Part shown: piece after piece, positions 32,499 to 41,602 of the stretch
How positions within the stretch are numbered: position 1 is the stretch's first letter
How the letters are laid out: the number at the start of each line of letters is the position of its first letter
Source: Haloplanus vescus
GTDB lineage: Archaea; Halobacteriota; Halobacteria; Halobacteriales; Haloferacaceae
Assembly: GCF_900107665.1 (NCBI RefSeq)
Contig: NZ_FNQT01000002.1
Coordinates: 2,286 to 66,285, forward strand
Direction of reading: 5' to 3'
Length of the DNA: 64,000 nt
The notes under the pieces: model-generated
Told to the model about the DNA's origin: nothing
The model's database searches: none
Seen by the model: the letters and a program-made list of their open reading frames with translations, nothing else
Program-made: the position numbers and the translations under genes

Positions 32499-33641
32499 AT
32501 GAGTCATCGTGACGAGCGACGCGATGTCATCGTCGTCGGCGTCGGTGGCATGGGCAGCGCAACCGCATATCACCTCGCCTCTCGCGGGGTAGACGTTCTG
32601 GGACTGGAGCGATTCGACATCCCGCACACGCAGGGGTCCTCACACGGCATCACGCGCATCATCCGACGCGCGTACTACGAACACCCCTCGTACATCCCCC
32701 TCATCGAACGGGCGTACGAGCTCTGGGACGACTTGGCCGAGGAGACGGGCCGTGAGGTCATCCACCGCACCGGCTCCATCGACGCCGGTCCGCAGGGCAA
32801 CGTCGTCTTCGAGGGGTCGCGGCGCTCCTGCGAGGAACACGACATCCCCCACGAGGTGCTGACGGGCGCGGAACTCAACGAGCGATTCCCCGGCTACAAC
32901 CTCCCCGACGACTACCGCGCGCTCTATCAGGAGGACGGCGGCTTCGTCGTCCCCGAACAGTCCATCGTCGGTCACACCGAGGCGGCACAGGCGGCGGGTG
33001 CCGAGATTCGCGCCCGCGAGGGCGTCCACGACTGGGCGCCGACGCCCGACGGCGGCGTTCGCGTCTGGACCGACACGGACACCTACGAGGCCGACCGCCT
33101 CGTCCTCGCCGCCGGGGCGTGGAACTACAAGCTCGCGGACGCCCTCGACGGCCTCGCCGTTCCCGAACGGCAGGTGCTCGCGTGGTTCCAACCCGAGACG
33201 CCCGAACTGTTCGAACCCGACTCCCTGCCGGTGTGGAACATCGCCGTCCCCGAGGGGCGGTTCTACGGCCTGCCCATCTACGACGTGCCGGGGTTCAAAC
33301 TGGGCAAGTACCATCACCTCGGCGAGGCGGTCAACCCGGACAGCTACGACACCGACCCGCAACCGGCCGACGAAGTGCTCCTCCGTGATTTCACCGAGAA
33401 GTACTTCCCGAAGGCCGCCGGGCCGACGATGCGACTCGCCACCTGTATGTTCACCAACTCCCCGGACGAACACTTCATCCTCGACCAGCTGCCCGACCAC
33501 CCACAGGTGGTCGTCGGCGCTGGGTTCTCGGGCCACGGCTTCAAGTTCGCGACGGTCATCGGCGAAGTGCTCGCCGACCTCGCCGCCGACGGCGAGACGG
33601 CCCATCCCATCGACATGTTCAGTCTCGACCGCTTCGAGTGA
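32499..33641 (+). CDS. Monomeric sarcosine oxidase / N-methyl amino acid oxidase family
   Basis: 380 residues. The FAD-binding motif is VIVVGVGGMGSATAYHLASRG (residues 10-30, GxGxxG), followed by HTQGSSHGITRIIR, the family's Arg-rich loop. C316 in TCMFTNSPDEHFILD aligns with the Cys that holds FAD covalently in MSOX. The enzyme oxidises sarcosine or related N-methyl amino acids to the demethylated amine with formaldehyde and reduced O2 or another acceptor. Context makes it the last step from betaine to glycine. ATG 32499 is chosen because the upstream frame is basic and lacks family similarity. Confidence 0.9.
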   Translation: MSHRDERRDVIVVGVGGMGSATAYHLASRGVDVLGLERFDIPHTQGSSHGITRIIRRAYYEHPSYIPLIERAYELWDDLAEETGREVIHRTGSIDAGPQGNVVFEGSRRSCEEHDIPHEVLTGAELNERFPGYNLPDDYRALYQEDGGFVVPEQSIVGHTEAAQAAGAEIRAREGVHDWAPTPDGGVRVWTDTDTYEADRLVLAAGAWNYKLADALDGLAVPERQVLAWFQPETPELFEPDSLPVWNIAVPEGRFYGLPIYDVPGFKLGKYHHLGEAVNPDSYDTDPQPADEVLLRDFTEKYFPKAAGPTMRLATCMFTNSPDEHFILDQLPDHPQVVVGAGFSGHGFKFATVIGEVLADLAADGETAHPIDMFSLDRFE

Positions 33642-33659
33642 GCGTCTCGGCAGGGGGCG

Positions 33660-33719
33660 TTTAAACACCACAGGTGAGCAACCCCGGGGCTTTTGGATTG
33701 GTCAATGGGATACTACCCC
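33660..33719 (+). promoter_or_regulatory. Promoter of the dimethylglycine dehydrogenase gene with shared element
   Basis: TTTAAACACCACAGGTGAG at 33660-33678 starts 60 bp before ATG 33720, and GCTTTTGG follows with its C 30 bp before the ATG. Both match the Rieske promoter on the opposite strand (two mismatches in 19, identical spacing). This coincidence also supports 33720 as the true start. Confidence 0.7.
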
Positions 33720-36275
33720 ATGAGTAGCGATAGCACGGTACCGTCGTCTGCGGCCACCGTCGTCGTCGGCGCCGGGGCCGTCGGATGTAGCGTCGCGTAC
33801 CACCTCTCGGAGTTGGGCGCTGAGAATATCGTCGTCGTCGACCAGGGACCGCTCCCGGTCACGGGTGGGTCCTCGACGCACGCGCCGGGCATCATGTTCC
33901 AGACGTCGCCGTCGAAGCTGATGACGAAGACGGCCCACTACACGAGTCGGCTTCTCTCCGACGCCGGCGTCTACGACGAGGTGGGTGGCATCGAAGTCGC
34001 CCGCTCCGAGGAGCGGATGGACTTCCTCCAGCGACGGGTCGAACATGCGACGGCGTACGGCCTCCCCGACCCGCAACTCCTCTCGCCCGGCGAGGTGAGC
34101 GACCACTTGCCCTTGGTCGACGAAGACGAAATCCTCGGCGGCTACTACTCCCCGACCGACGGACGGGTCGACGGCGTCGCCGCGCTCCAGTGGTACATGG
34201 AGCAGTCCGACGCAGACTTCTACGGCCACACCACGGTGACGGACCTCGACGTCTCGGGCGGCGAGGTCACCGCCGTCGAGACAGACCGGGGCCGAATCGA
34301 GTGCGGGCGCTGCGTGCTCGCCACCAACAACTGGGGGTATCAGACCGGCCAGTTGGCGGGGCTCGACCTCCCAATCGCGCCCGTCCAGCACCAGTACGCG
34401 GTCACCGAACCCCTCGACGAGCTCGCCGACGAGGCGGTCGCCCCCCGCGTCGACACCGCCGACATGGAGATACCGGGCGACCGCAGCATCGCCGACGCCA
34501 TGAGTCAGGCGCCGACTCGCCCGGTCGGCCGCGACCAAGACCACTCGCTCTACTTCCGCACTCACGGCGACGCCCTCGGACTCGGCTCGTACAACCACGA
34601 GGCGCTCCCTGTCGACCCCCGAAAGATGGGGGGCAACACCGACGAACGGCAGGCGTCGGTCCGGGAGTTCACGGCCGAACACTGGGAGCGGGCCACCCAC
34701 CCCGACCGCGACACGTCACCGAAGCAGGCCTTCGAGGAACTCCTCCCCGTCACCAAGGACATCGACTTCGCGACCACCGAGAACGGCATCTTCGTGTTCA
34801 CGCCCGACGGGATGCCGGTCCTCGGCGAACCCGAAGCCATCGACGACCTCTGGACCGGCCTCGCCATCTGGTGGACACACTCCGGCGGCTACGGGAAGAT
34901 TCTCGCCGAGTGGATGGAGACGGGTGTCCCGAAACTCCCCTCGGGCCCTGTCGAAGTCGGCGGCATCCACGTCGACCGCTTCGAACCCCACGCCGGCAGC
35001 CCGGACTACTTCGTCGACCGCGGGTCGACGCGCTATCGGCAGGTGTACAGCATCGTCGAACCCGGATGGCAACCCGACGACCACCGCGCCCTCCGGCGGA
35101 GTCCGTTCTACCACCACCAGCAGGAGCTCGACGCCGAGTTCACCCAGTCCGGCGGCTGGGAGGTGCCGAAGTGGTACGATTCGAACGCCGACTTGGTCGA
35201 CCGCTACGCCGACCAGATTCCCGAGCGAGAGGGGTGGCGGGGAATCAACCGCTCGCCCATCCAGGGGGCCGAACACCTCCACACCCGCGAGCACGTCTCG
35301 ATGTACGACATGACCTCGTTCAGTTCCATCGTCGTCGAGGGAGCCGACGCCGCGGCCTTCCTCCAGCGGATGTGTACGAACGACGTCGACATTGACCCCG
35401 GCCGGGTGCGGTACTCCCTGCTCTGTAACGAGGGCGGAACCGCCCTCGGCGACGTGACTGTCGTCCGCCTCGACACCGACGAGTTCCTCGTGACGACCGG
35501 CGGCGGCAACTCGCCCGGCATCCACGGTGGCTGGCTGAAAGACCACGCCCCGGAGACGGTGTCGGTCACTATCGAGGAAGGGTCGCGAGCGACGGTCGGC
35601 CTCTGGGGGCCGAAATCTCGGCTCCTCCTCCAGCGCGTGACCGACGCCGACGTGTCCGCCGAGTCGTTCCCCTACTTCAGCGCGAAGCAAATCTACGTCG
35701 GCGACGTGCCCGTCCTTGCGCTCCGGGTGTCCTATGTCGGCGAACTTGGCTGGGAGCTGTGGGCGCCGTCGGAGTACGGCGGCCGCCTCTGGGAGACGCT
35801 CTGGGAGGCCGGCCAGGACCTCGACGTACGGCCAATGGGGAGTGGCGCCCTCGAATCCATGCGTCTCGAGAAGGGCTACCGGCTCTGGGGGACGGACCTC
35901 GACACCGACAGCGACCCCTTCGCCGCGGGACTGTCCTTCGCCGTCGACATGGACACCGACTTCGTCGGCAAGGACGCGCTGGCCGACATCCAGCGCGACG
36001 GCCCCGACAGCCGACTCGTCCCGATGACACTCGACGACGCCACGGACGCCGTCCTCGGCGGCCGGCCCGTTCTCGACGACGGGTCAGCGCTTGGCTACGT
36101 CGTCGCCGGTGACTACGGCTACAGCCTCGGCGAGTCCATCGCCTACGCTTACCTCCCCACCGACTACGCGGAGTCGGGGACCAGCGTCCAGATTCGTTGC
36201 GAGGGGACCACCTACGACGCCACGGTGCGCGACGAACCGCTCTTCGACCCGGGCCGCTCGAAGATCCTGCGATAA
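33720..36275 (+). CDS. Dimethylglycine dehydrogenase, FAD oxidase plus GcvT domains
   Basis: 851 residues. The N-terminal half is a DAO-type flavoprotein: TVVVGAGAVGCSVAYHLSEL with GxGxxG, then SSTHAPGIMF where H54 is the expected covalent FAD site. From about residue 460 a GcvT fold follows (MYDMTSFSSIVVEGADAAAF, VLALRVSYVGELGWELWAP, GLSFAVDMDTDFVGKDAL), which binds tetrahydrofolate and channels the one-carbon unit. The enzyme converts dimethylglycine to sarcosine. Start ATG 33720 is fixed by promoter spacing. It is preceded by sarcosine oxidase and followed by the BCCT transporter, all on the same strand. Confidence 0.9.
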   Translation: MSSDSTVPSSAATVVVGAGAVGCSVAYHLSELGAENIVVVDQGPLPVTGGSSTHAPGIMFQTSPSKLMTKTAHYTSRLLSDAGVYDEVGGIEVARSEERMDFLQRRVEHATAYGLPDPQLLSPGEVSDHLPLVDEDEILGGYYSPTDGRVDGVAALQWYMEQSDADFYGHTTVTDLDVSGGEVTAVETDRGRIECGRCVLATNNWGYQTGQLAGLDLPIAPVQHQYAVTEPLDELADEAVAPRVDTADMEIPGDRSIADAMSQAPTRPVGRDQDHSLYFRTHGDALGLGSYNHEALPVDPRKMGGNTDERQASVREFTAEHWERATHPDRDTSPKQAFEELLPVTKDIDFATTENGIFVFTPDGMPVLGEPEAIDDLWTGLAIWWTHSGGYGKILAEWMETGVPKLPSGPVEVGGIHVDRFEPHAGSPDYFVDRGSTRYRQVYSIVEPGWQPDDHRALRRSPFYHHQQELDAEFTQSGGWEVPKWYDSNADLVDRYADQIPEREGWRGINRSPIQGAEHLHTREHVSMYDMTSFSSIVVEGADAAAFLQRMCTNDVDIDPGRVRYSLLCNEGGTALGDVTVVRLDTDEFLVTTGGGNSPGIHGGWLKDHAPETVSVTIEEGSRATVGLWGPKSRLLLQRVTDADVSAESFPYFSAKQIYVGDVPVLALRVSYVGELGWELWAPSEYGGRLWETLWEAGQDLDVRPMGSGALESMRLEKGYRLWGTDLDTDSDPFAAGLSFAVDMDTDFVGKDALADIQRDGPDSRLVPMTLDDATDAVLGGRPVLDDGSALGYVVAGDYGYSLGESIAYAYLPTDYAESGTSVQIRCEGTTYDATVRDEPLFDPGRSKILR

Positions 36276-36305
36276 GCGACACAACCTTTATTTGACACAA
36301 TGAAA

Positions 36306-36337
36306 AGTCACTATGTGACTCTATCCCATGGGGATAG
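36306..36337. promoter_or_regulatory. Two adjacent perfect palindromes upstream of the BCCT gene
   Basis: AGTCAC-TAT-GTGACT (36306-36320) is directly followed by CTATCCC-ATG-GGGATAG (36321-36337); each has a 3-base spacer. They lie 31 bp beyond the dimethylglycine dehydrogenase stop, next to CTTTATTTGAC (about 36287-36297), a possible TATA box. They might be two operators controlling betaine uptake, or hairpins in the transporter's roughly 150-nt leader. Confidence 0.6.
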
Positions 36338-36456
36338 GAACCGATACTCGTGGAGAGGAGTAATTCGCGCGGCCGCCGGCACGCGACTGCGAACCAACCG
36401 ACGGACAGACACACGCACATGAGAGACCGACATCGACCTATCGGCGACTGTCGAAC

Positions 36457-36462
36457 GGAGGT
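36457..36462 (+). promoter_or_regulatory. Shine-Dalgarno site of the BCCT gene
   Basis: GGAGGT ends 5 bases before ATG 36468. Many genes in this window look leaderless, so a strong ribosome-binding site here fits a long 5' leader. It also decides for ATG 36468 over the out-of-frame ATG at 36463. Confidence 0.7.
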
Positions 36463-36467
36463 ATGGG

Positions 36468-38219
36468 ATGGCTGATTCAGACGAGCGACCGGGCGAGATG
36501 TCCGAGGGGCTGCAGGTGGAGTTGTTCCACCCCGAATCGGACCGCGAACCCGGGGATACGAACATCCAGGCGCTGGGGTTCGACATCCACCCCGTCGTCT
36601 TCCCGGTGGCGCTGGTGCTTATCGGGCTGTTCGTCCTCGTGACGCTCGCCCTCGGCGAGCAGGCGTCGTCGATGTACACCGCCCTGTTCAACTTCATCGG
36701 CGACAACTTCGGCTGGTTCTACCTCCTCGCGGTGAACCTGTTCATCGTCGTCCTCCTGTACTTCGCGTTCAGCAAGTACGGCAAAATCCGAATCGGCGGC
36801 GTCGAGGCCGAAAAGGAGTTCAGCGACTTCTCGTGGATGGCCATGCTGTTCAGCGCGGGCATGGGCATCGGCCTCATGTTCTTCAGCGTCTCCGAACCGC
36901 TGTACTACTTCCAGAACGTTCCGGGCTTCTGGGGCGCCCAGCCCGAAACCGGCGCCGCGGGGTCCGCGGCGATGGCTCAGACGTTCTTCCACTGGGGATT
37001 CCACCCGTGGGCCGTCTACGGCCTCGTCGGCCTCGGCCTCGCCTTCTTCTCGTTCAACCGCGGCCTGCCGCTGACCTTCCGGTCCATCTTCTGGCCGCTA
37101 CTCGGTGACCGCATCTACGGCTGGCCCGGCCACATCATCGACCTCGTGACGGTCTTCGCGACGCTGTTCGGCCTCGCTACCTCGCTCGGCCTCGGCGTCA
37201 AACAGGTCAACACTGGCCTCTCGTACGTGGGTGGTGACATGCTCGGTGTCGCTTCCGTCCCCACTAACCCCTTCGTGCAGATACTGCTCATCGGGGGTAT
37301 CACCCTCATCGCGACACTCTCCGTCGCCGCCGGCCTCGACGGCGGCGTCAAGCGCCTGAGCACCATCAACCTCTACTTGATGTTCGCGTTGCTCGGCTTC
37401 CTCCTGATCGCCGGCCCCACCGTGTTCATCCTCGGGACGTGGGTGGAGGGTCTCGGCGCGTATTTCAACAACATCCTCGCCCTCGGCTTCTTCCGTGGCA
37501 CCCTCGCGCCCGGCGGCGGCACCGTCACCGCGTGGACCGTCTTCTACTGGGGCTGGTGGATAGCGTGGTCGCCCTTCGTCGGGATGTTCATCGCCCGTAT
37601 CTCGAAGGGACGGACCGTCCGCGAGTTCGTCATGGGCGTGCTGGTGCTGCCGGCGCTGTTCTCCACCATCTGGCTCTCGACGTTCGGCGGGAGCGCCCTG
37701 TTCAACTCGCTGCAGGGTAACGGCGCCGCGCTCGCGACGTACAACGATGTCGGTCAGACCGTCGCCATGTTCGCCATGCTCGAACAGTTCCCGCTCGGGG
37801 CGCTCTCGGGTATCTTGGCGACGCTGCTCGTCGTCACCTTCTTCGTCACGTCCTCGGACTCGGGGTCGCTCGTCATCGACCACCTGACCTCCGGCGGGAA
37901 ACACGACGTGCCGCGCGTCCAGCGAATCTTCTGGGCGCTCGTCGAGGGCCTCGTCGCGGCAATCCTGCTCTGGGGTGGCGGCCTGACCGCCCTCCAGACG
38001 GCCGCCATCACCACGGGACTACCCTTCGCCGCCATCCTCTGTCTGATGTGTTACACCGTCTACCTCGGCCTCAGCAACGAGTACGAAATCCTCGAATCTG
38101 AGGAGTTCGCCGAGTCCATTGAGGAGCTCTCCGACAACGAGAACGTCGACGTCGTCACCGCGGGCGACGAGATGGTGACCGACGTCAAGGAGAACGACGA
38201 CCCGGCGAGCAGCGACTGA
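36468..38219 (+). CDS. BCCT-family transporter (glycine betaine/choline/carnitine)
   Basis: 583 residues with twelve membrane segments. The glycine stretch SAGMGIGLMFFSVSEPLYYF (TM3) and the TM8 signature FYWGWWIAWSPFVGMFIARI then SKGRTVREF are diagnostic of BCCT carriers. The GMGIG form suits Na+-coupled betaine carriers such as BetP. Charged N and C tails (C-terminal ~50 residues strongly acidic) may act as osmosensors. It imports the substrate for the catabolic genes upstream; in a halophile it could also serve osmoprotection. Confidence 0.93.
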   Translation: MADSDERPGEMSEGLQVELFHPESDREPGDTNIQALGFDIHPVVFPVALVLIGLFVLVTLALGEQASSMYTALFNFIGDNFGWFYLLAVNLFIVVLLYFAFSKYGKIRIGGVEAEKEFSDFSWMAMLFSAGMGIGLMFFSVSEPLYYFQNVPGFWGAQPETGAAGSAAMAQTFFHWGFHPWAVYGLVGLGLAFFSFNRGLPLTFRSIFWPLLGDRIYGWPGHIIDLVTVFATLFGLATSLGLGVKQVNTGLSYVGGDMLGVASVPTNPFVQILLIGGITLIATLSVAAGLDGGVKRLSTINLYLMFALLGFLLIAGPTVFILGTWVEGLGAYFNNILALGFFRGTLAPGGGTVTAWTVFYWGWWIAWSPFVGMFIARISKGRTVREFVMGVLVLPALFSTIWLSTFGGSALFNSLQGNGAALATYNDVGQTVAMFAMLEQFPLGALSGILATLLVVTFFVTSSDSGSLVIDHLTSGGKHDVPRVQRIFWALVEGLVAAILLWGGGLTALQTAAITTGLPFAAILCLMCYTVYLGLSNEYEILESEEFAESIEELSDNENVDVVTAGDEMVTDVKENDDPASSD

Positions 38220-38249
38220 CTTATGCTGATTCCAGCCTGAGTTTCGCGC

Positions 38250-38696
38250 GTGGGCGACGACTCACACGGCCTCGCGCGAGCGCTCGGGGTCGCGGGCGGC
38301 CGTCTGCTCGCGTCGCTCCGGTGGCTCGGCGAGCGTCTACTCGCACCGTTACGCACCAACGACGGCCCCAACGAGTTCCGCCTGTCGAGCGTGGAGACAC
38401 ACACGACGACCATCGACGGTGACACCGGGTGGGCCTACCGCCCGCCCGCGACGCTTCGGTGCCCCGAGTGCGGCGACGACGTGTTGCAGGCCGACGCCCG
38501 CGACGCCATCGACTGCCCCAGCTGTCGGGTCGACCTGCCGCCCGAGCGTTTCACCGAGCTCGAGGTACTCGCGCTCACCTGCCCAGTCTGTCGGTCAGGG
38601 ATGCAGTACGGGCGGCGCCACCCGCAGTTCGGCGTCCCCGAGTGGGCCACCTGCCCGAACTGCCAGTACCACTGGGAGTTCAAACACGCCTACTAG
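38250..38696 (+). CDS. Zinc-ribbon protein, hypothetical
   Basis: 148 residues from GTG 38250. The N-terminal ~40 residues are a basic amphipathic stretch (GLARALGVAGGRLLASLRWLGE) that could sit on the membrane. Four CxxC knuckles follow: CPEC (near 72), CPSC (near 90), CPVC (near 110) and CPNC (near 136), enough for two zinc ribbons. No family recognised. Its stop overlaps that of the convergent UspA gene by 4 bases. Confidence 0.7.
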   Translation: MGDDSHGLARALGVAGGRLLASLRWLGERLLAPLRTNDGPNEFRLSSVETHTTTIDGDTGWAYRPPATLRCPECGDDVLQADARDAIDCPSCRVDLPPERFTELEVLALTCPVCRSGMQYGRRHPQFGVPEWATCPNCQYHWEFKHAY

Positions 38697-39133
38697 TCGT
38701 TCATCTGCTGGCGGACGGTGATGACCGGCGACTCCGCGGTCCGGACCACCTTCTCAGCCGTGCTCCCGAGAATCGCGCGGAACTTCCCGCGGTACGCGCT
38801 CCCGAGGACGATGGCGCCCATATCGTGTTCCTTGGCGTAGTCGACGATTTCCTCGCCCGGTGACCCGGTTCGGACTGCCGTGGTACACTCGACGCCGGCG
38901 TCGTTCGCCATCTCACAGAGTTCGGTCGTGACCTCCTCACCGTACTCGTGGTAGCGTTCCCGCATCTCGTCCTCGTCGTCGCGGAGATACAGCGTCCGCG
39001 GCGCGCCCGGCAAGTCGATGACGTACAGCGCGTGGACCGTCGCGCCACACGTCGCCGCGAGGTCGATGCCGTGGTTCGCACCCTTCCTCGCCTCGTCGCT
39101 TCCGTCGAACGGAATCAGAATGGTATCGTACAT
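38693..39133 (-). CDS. Universal stress protein (UspA family)
   Basis: 146 residues. YDTILIPFDGSDEA opens the fold; the ATP-binding loop near the C terminus reads IVLGSAYRGKFRAILGSTAE then VVRTAESPVITV, matching the G-2x-G-9x-G(S/T) pattern of ATP-binding Usp proteins. Role: cytosolic stress-related nucleotide-binding protein, partners unknown. ATG 39133 is set by the conserved MYDTILIP start. Confidence 0.93.
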   Translation of the reverse strand: MYDTILIPFDGSDEARKGANHGIDLAATCGATVHALYVIDLPGAPRTLYLRDDEDEMRERYHEYGEEVTTELCEMANDAGVECTTAVRTGSPGEEIVDYAKEHDMGAIVLGSAYRGKFRAILGSTAEKVVRTAESPVITVRQQMND

Positions 39134-39205
39134 CAGGTCGTCCCATCCTCGTCGTTCACCTGAGAACTGCAAATAAGTTGGGGCGAACGCGCCGTTTCGG
39201 GCGAC

Positions 39206-40237
39206 TCACTCCGCCGACTCCGGGAACGACCAGTCGGCGAAGGGCGCGTTCACGACGGTGTCCTCTTCGAACGTGAGGTGGATGAACGGCTGGGTGTGAC
39301 CGTTCGGCAGCTGATACGCCGTGTTCACCGCCTCGTGGACCGGGCCGTCCGCGCCGACCGTTATCGGCGGGACGATGACCTGCGTGTGGTGGGCCTGCCC
39401 GCTGAACGTCTCGTCCGGCGCGAGGGGCATCTCGGATTCGAGGGCTATCGTCTCGTCCGATTTCCGCATGTTGGCCACCGTCATCGCGTGAACGACCTTG
39501 TTCTCGTCGACGACGTCGCCCTCCACGACCACGTCACAGATACCCCAGAACGCCGCGTACGTGTACGTCCGCGGCAAGAGGGGTGACTCCGTCCCCGTCG
39601 TGCCGTGAATCCACGTGTCCGTGACGACGCCCCCGCCCGTCTCCCACGTCGGAATCGGCGGCTGAATCGTGTGCTTGACGTCGAGGCTGTAGCGGGCGCC
39701 GTTGGGGTCGGTGAACCGGATGTCGAAATCGACGCTGTCTGGTGACTCGCCGTACGACGCGGGCAGATCGTACGGGCGACGGTCACGGTAGCGGGCGTCG
39801 ACCTCCCCCGAGACGCGAACCACGTTGTCGCTGAACGGCGTCGGGACCGCGGTCTGTGTGTACGCCTCTCCGTCGCCGGTCGTCTCTCTGGCCTCCGGCG
39901 GCAGGCCGACCAGAATCGGCAACTCCTCGAGTAACGTCGCCACCGGCCCGTCGTCCAGTAGGTCGAGGACCGGTGCGAGCGTCGCTTGGGGGTGTTCCGG
40001 GGTGCCGAAGACCATCTGCCCCAATCGTCGTTTCCCCGGGAGCGACCAGTGGACGACGCCCTCTCGTTGCCGAGCGATTACGTCTACCCCCGCGTCGCTC
40101 TCCGAGCGTCCCCCACCGTTTTGGGCGGCGACGCGACCACCGAGGCCGGCCGCGATGCCACTGGCACCGATGGCCTGCAGGACGCGCCGTCGGTCACACG
40201 CTGCGTCGATCGACTCCCGAACGTCGTTCGGAACCAT
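39206..40237 (-). CDS. Tat-exported hypothetical protein
   Basis: 343 residues. CDRRRVLQAIGASGIAAGLGGRVAAQ (residues ~14-39) is a Tat signal without lipobox, predicting release to the outside. The mature part is beta-rich with His pairs in GQAHHTQVIV and PFIHLTFEED and the segment DIRFTDPNGARYSLDVKHTIQPP. I recognise no family; the composition suggests a copper- or metal-binding beta-sandwich, but that is a guess. It is monocistronic. Confidence 0.72.
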   Translation of the reverse strand: MVPNDVRESIDAACDRRRVLQAIGASGIAAGLGGRVAAQNGGGRSESDAGVDVIARQREGVVHWSLPGKRRLGQMVFGTPEHPQATLAPVLDLLDDGPVATLLEELPILVGLPPEARETTGDGEAYTQTAVPTPFSDNVVRVSGEVDARYRDRRPYDLPASYGESPDSVDFDIRFTDPNGARYSLDVKHTIQPPIPTWETGGGVVTDTWIHGTTGTESPLLPRTYTYAAFWGICDVVVEGDVVDENKVVHAMTVANMRKSDETIALESEMPLAPDETFSGQAHHTQVIVPPITVGADGPVHEAVNTAYQLPNGHTQPFIHLTFEEDTVVNAPFADWSFPESAE

Positions 40238-40387
40238 GCTGATAGATTATGTTGTTTTTCCATTGAGCGTTGGCGCGAACATGTTCTCTGTTTGGACTAT
40301 CGACGCAGGAGTCATCGACTCACGGCGCGAGCGCACCGCTATGGGAGTAAAACGCAGTATCCCTCGCGCCGGTCGCGAGGAGACACG

Positions 40388-40421
40388 AAAAACGTTGGTG
40401 GAGTCCATCGCCTGAAGGCGA
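40388..40421 (-). terminator. Possible terminator of the cold-shock gene
   Basis: Just past the cspA stop a perfect hairpin TCGCCT-GA-AGGCGA (40408-40421) is followed on the minus strand by a T5 run (40392-40388). Archaeal termination depends mainly on T-runs, so the assignment is modest. Confidence 0.4.
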
Positions 40422-40435
40422 CGGGCAACGCCTAA

Positions 40436-40630
40436 TTATACGCGAACGACGTTCGTCGCGCGCGGGCCCTTGGGGGCCTGTTCGATATCGAATTCGATTT
40501 CAGTGCCTTCCGTCAGATCCTCACCGCCAACGTCCTCCATGTGGAAGAAAACGTCGTCGTCAGCATCCTCAGTCTCGATGAAACCGTAGCCGCCAGTGTC
40601 GTTGAAGAAATCAACCTTACCGTTTGCCAT
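40436..40630 (-). CDS. cspA: Cold-shock domain protein
   Basis: 64 residues: GKVDFFNDTGGYGFIET and DDVFFHMEDV contain the RNP1 (GYGFI) and RNP2 (VFFH) motifs, and PKGPRATNVVRV is the standard end. It binds single-stranded RNA or DNA in the cytosol as an RNA chaperone. ATG 40630 matches the family start; the longer frame is not conserved. Confidence 0.96.
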   Translation of the reverse strand: MANGKVDFFNDTGGYGFIETEDADDDVFFHMEDVGGEDLTEGTEIEFDIEQAPKGPRATNVVRV

Positions 40631-40867
40631 TGCAATTACAGAGACACCGACCACACGGTTAAGGGTTGTGTATCCGTTTTCGCATCGGGAACTATAGAAA
40701 ACGAACGTCTCGAATCGGTCGTATATAGAGTACATTCGTCAACTACAGCAGTTCTCTGCCTATTCACCGACTGTTCCGTCACTGAATCTCGGAACTTCCG
40801 ACGATACTCGAATTCCACGTCTCTTTTCGAGCAGACGTTCTTTAGGCGTCGGCTGCGAGTCGCGGGC

Positions 40868-41593
40868 ATGGCGCGTGCTGCGGACCTTGACCGCCTGTAC
40901 GAACTGCTCGCCGACCTCGAACGACGCGTCGGGGGCACACGAAAGCTCAAGAACTGCACCGGATACATGGACTGGCCCGACCGCGGCGTCTACGTCTTCC
41001 TCGAACCCGGCGAGACGCGTGCCTCCGGCCAGCGTCGCGTCACGCGCGTCGGTACACACGCCGTCTCGGCGGGCAGTTCCACCTCGCTCTGGGACCGACT
41101 CAAACAGCACTACGGCACCGGAAATCGAAGCGCCGACCACCCACACGGCGGGAATCATCGCGGCTCGGTCTATCGCAAGCGCGTCGGCGAGGCGATAATC
41201 GAAAAGTACGGGCTCCACGACGACTACCCCGACTGGGGCGAGCGCTGGTCGACCATCGACCGCGACCGAACCGAGGTTCGCGACGAGGAGTACCCGCTCG
41301 AACGTCGCGTGAGCACCTACATCCGCGAGCAGCCGTTCCTCTGGGTCGCACTCGACGACGAACCGAGCCCGGACAGCGACCGCGCGTTCGTCGAGCGCAA
41401 CGCCATCGCCCTGCTCAGCAACGTCGACTCCGCCACGCTCGACCCGCGTCCCGACGACTGGCTCGGCCACCACAGTCGAAGCCGACAGATTCGGGCGTCC
41501 GGCCTGTGGAACGTGGCCCATACCGAGGACGCGTACGACCCGCGCTTCTTGGACCGACTGGAGCGCGCTGTCGCCGAGACGGGGACGCGCTGA
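40868..41593 (+). CDS. GIY-YIG-like nuclease-fold protein
   Basis: 241 residues. RGVYVFLEPGETRASG resembles the GVY/YIG strand of the GIY-YIG fold, followed by RVTRVGTHAVS (with the conserved Arg) and SLWDRLKQHYGT. A C-terminal Glu (ERNAIALLSN, near residue 180) could be the metal-binding residue. The family spans repair, restriction and mobile nucleases; this one has no second domain. ATG 40868 is chosen since the frame upstream crosses the cspA promoter region. It adjoins the accessory patch at 41.6-45.8 kb. Confidence 0.62.
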   Translation: MARAADLDRLYELLADLERRVGGTRKLKNCTGYMDWPDRGVYVFLEPGETRASGQRRVTRVGTHAVSAGSSTSLWDRLKQHYGTGNRSADHPHGGNHRGSVYRKRVGEAIIEKYGLHDDYPDWGERWSTIDRDRTEVRDEEYPLERRVSTYIREQPFLWVALDDEPSPDSDRAFVERNAIALLSNVDSATLDPRPDDWLGHHSRSRQIRASGLWNVAHTEDAYDPRFLDRLERAVAETGTR

Positions 41594-41602
41594 CTCGGCG
41601 TC

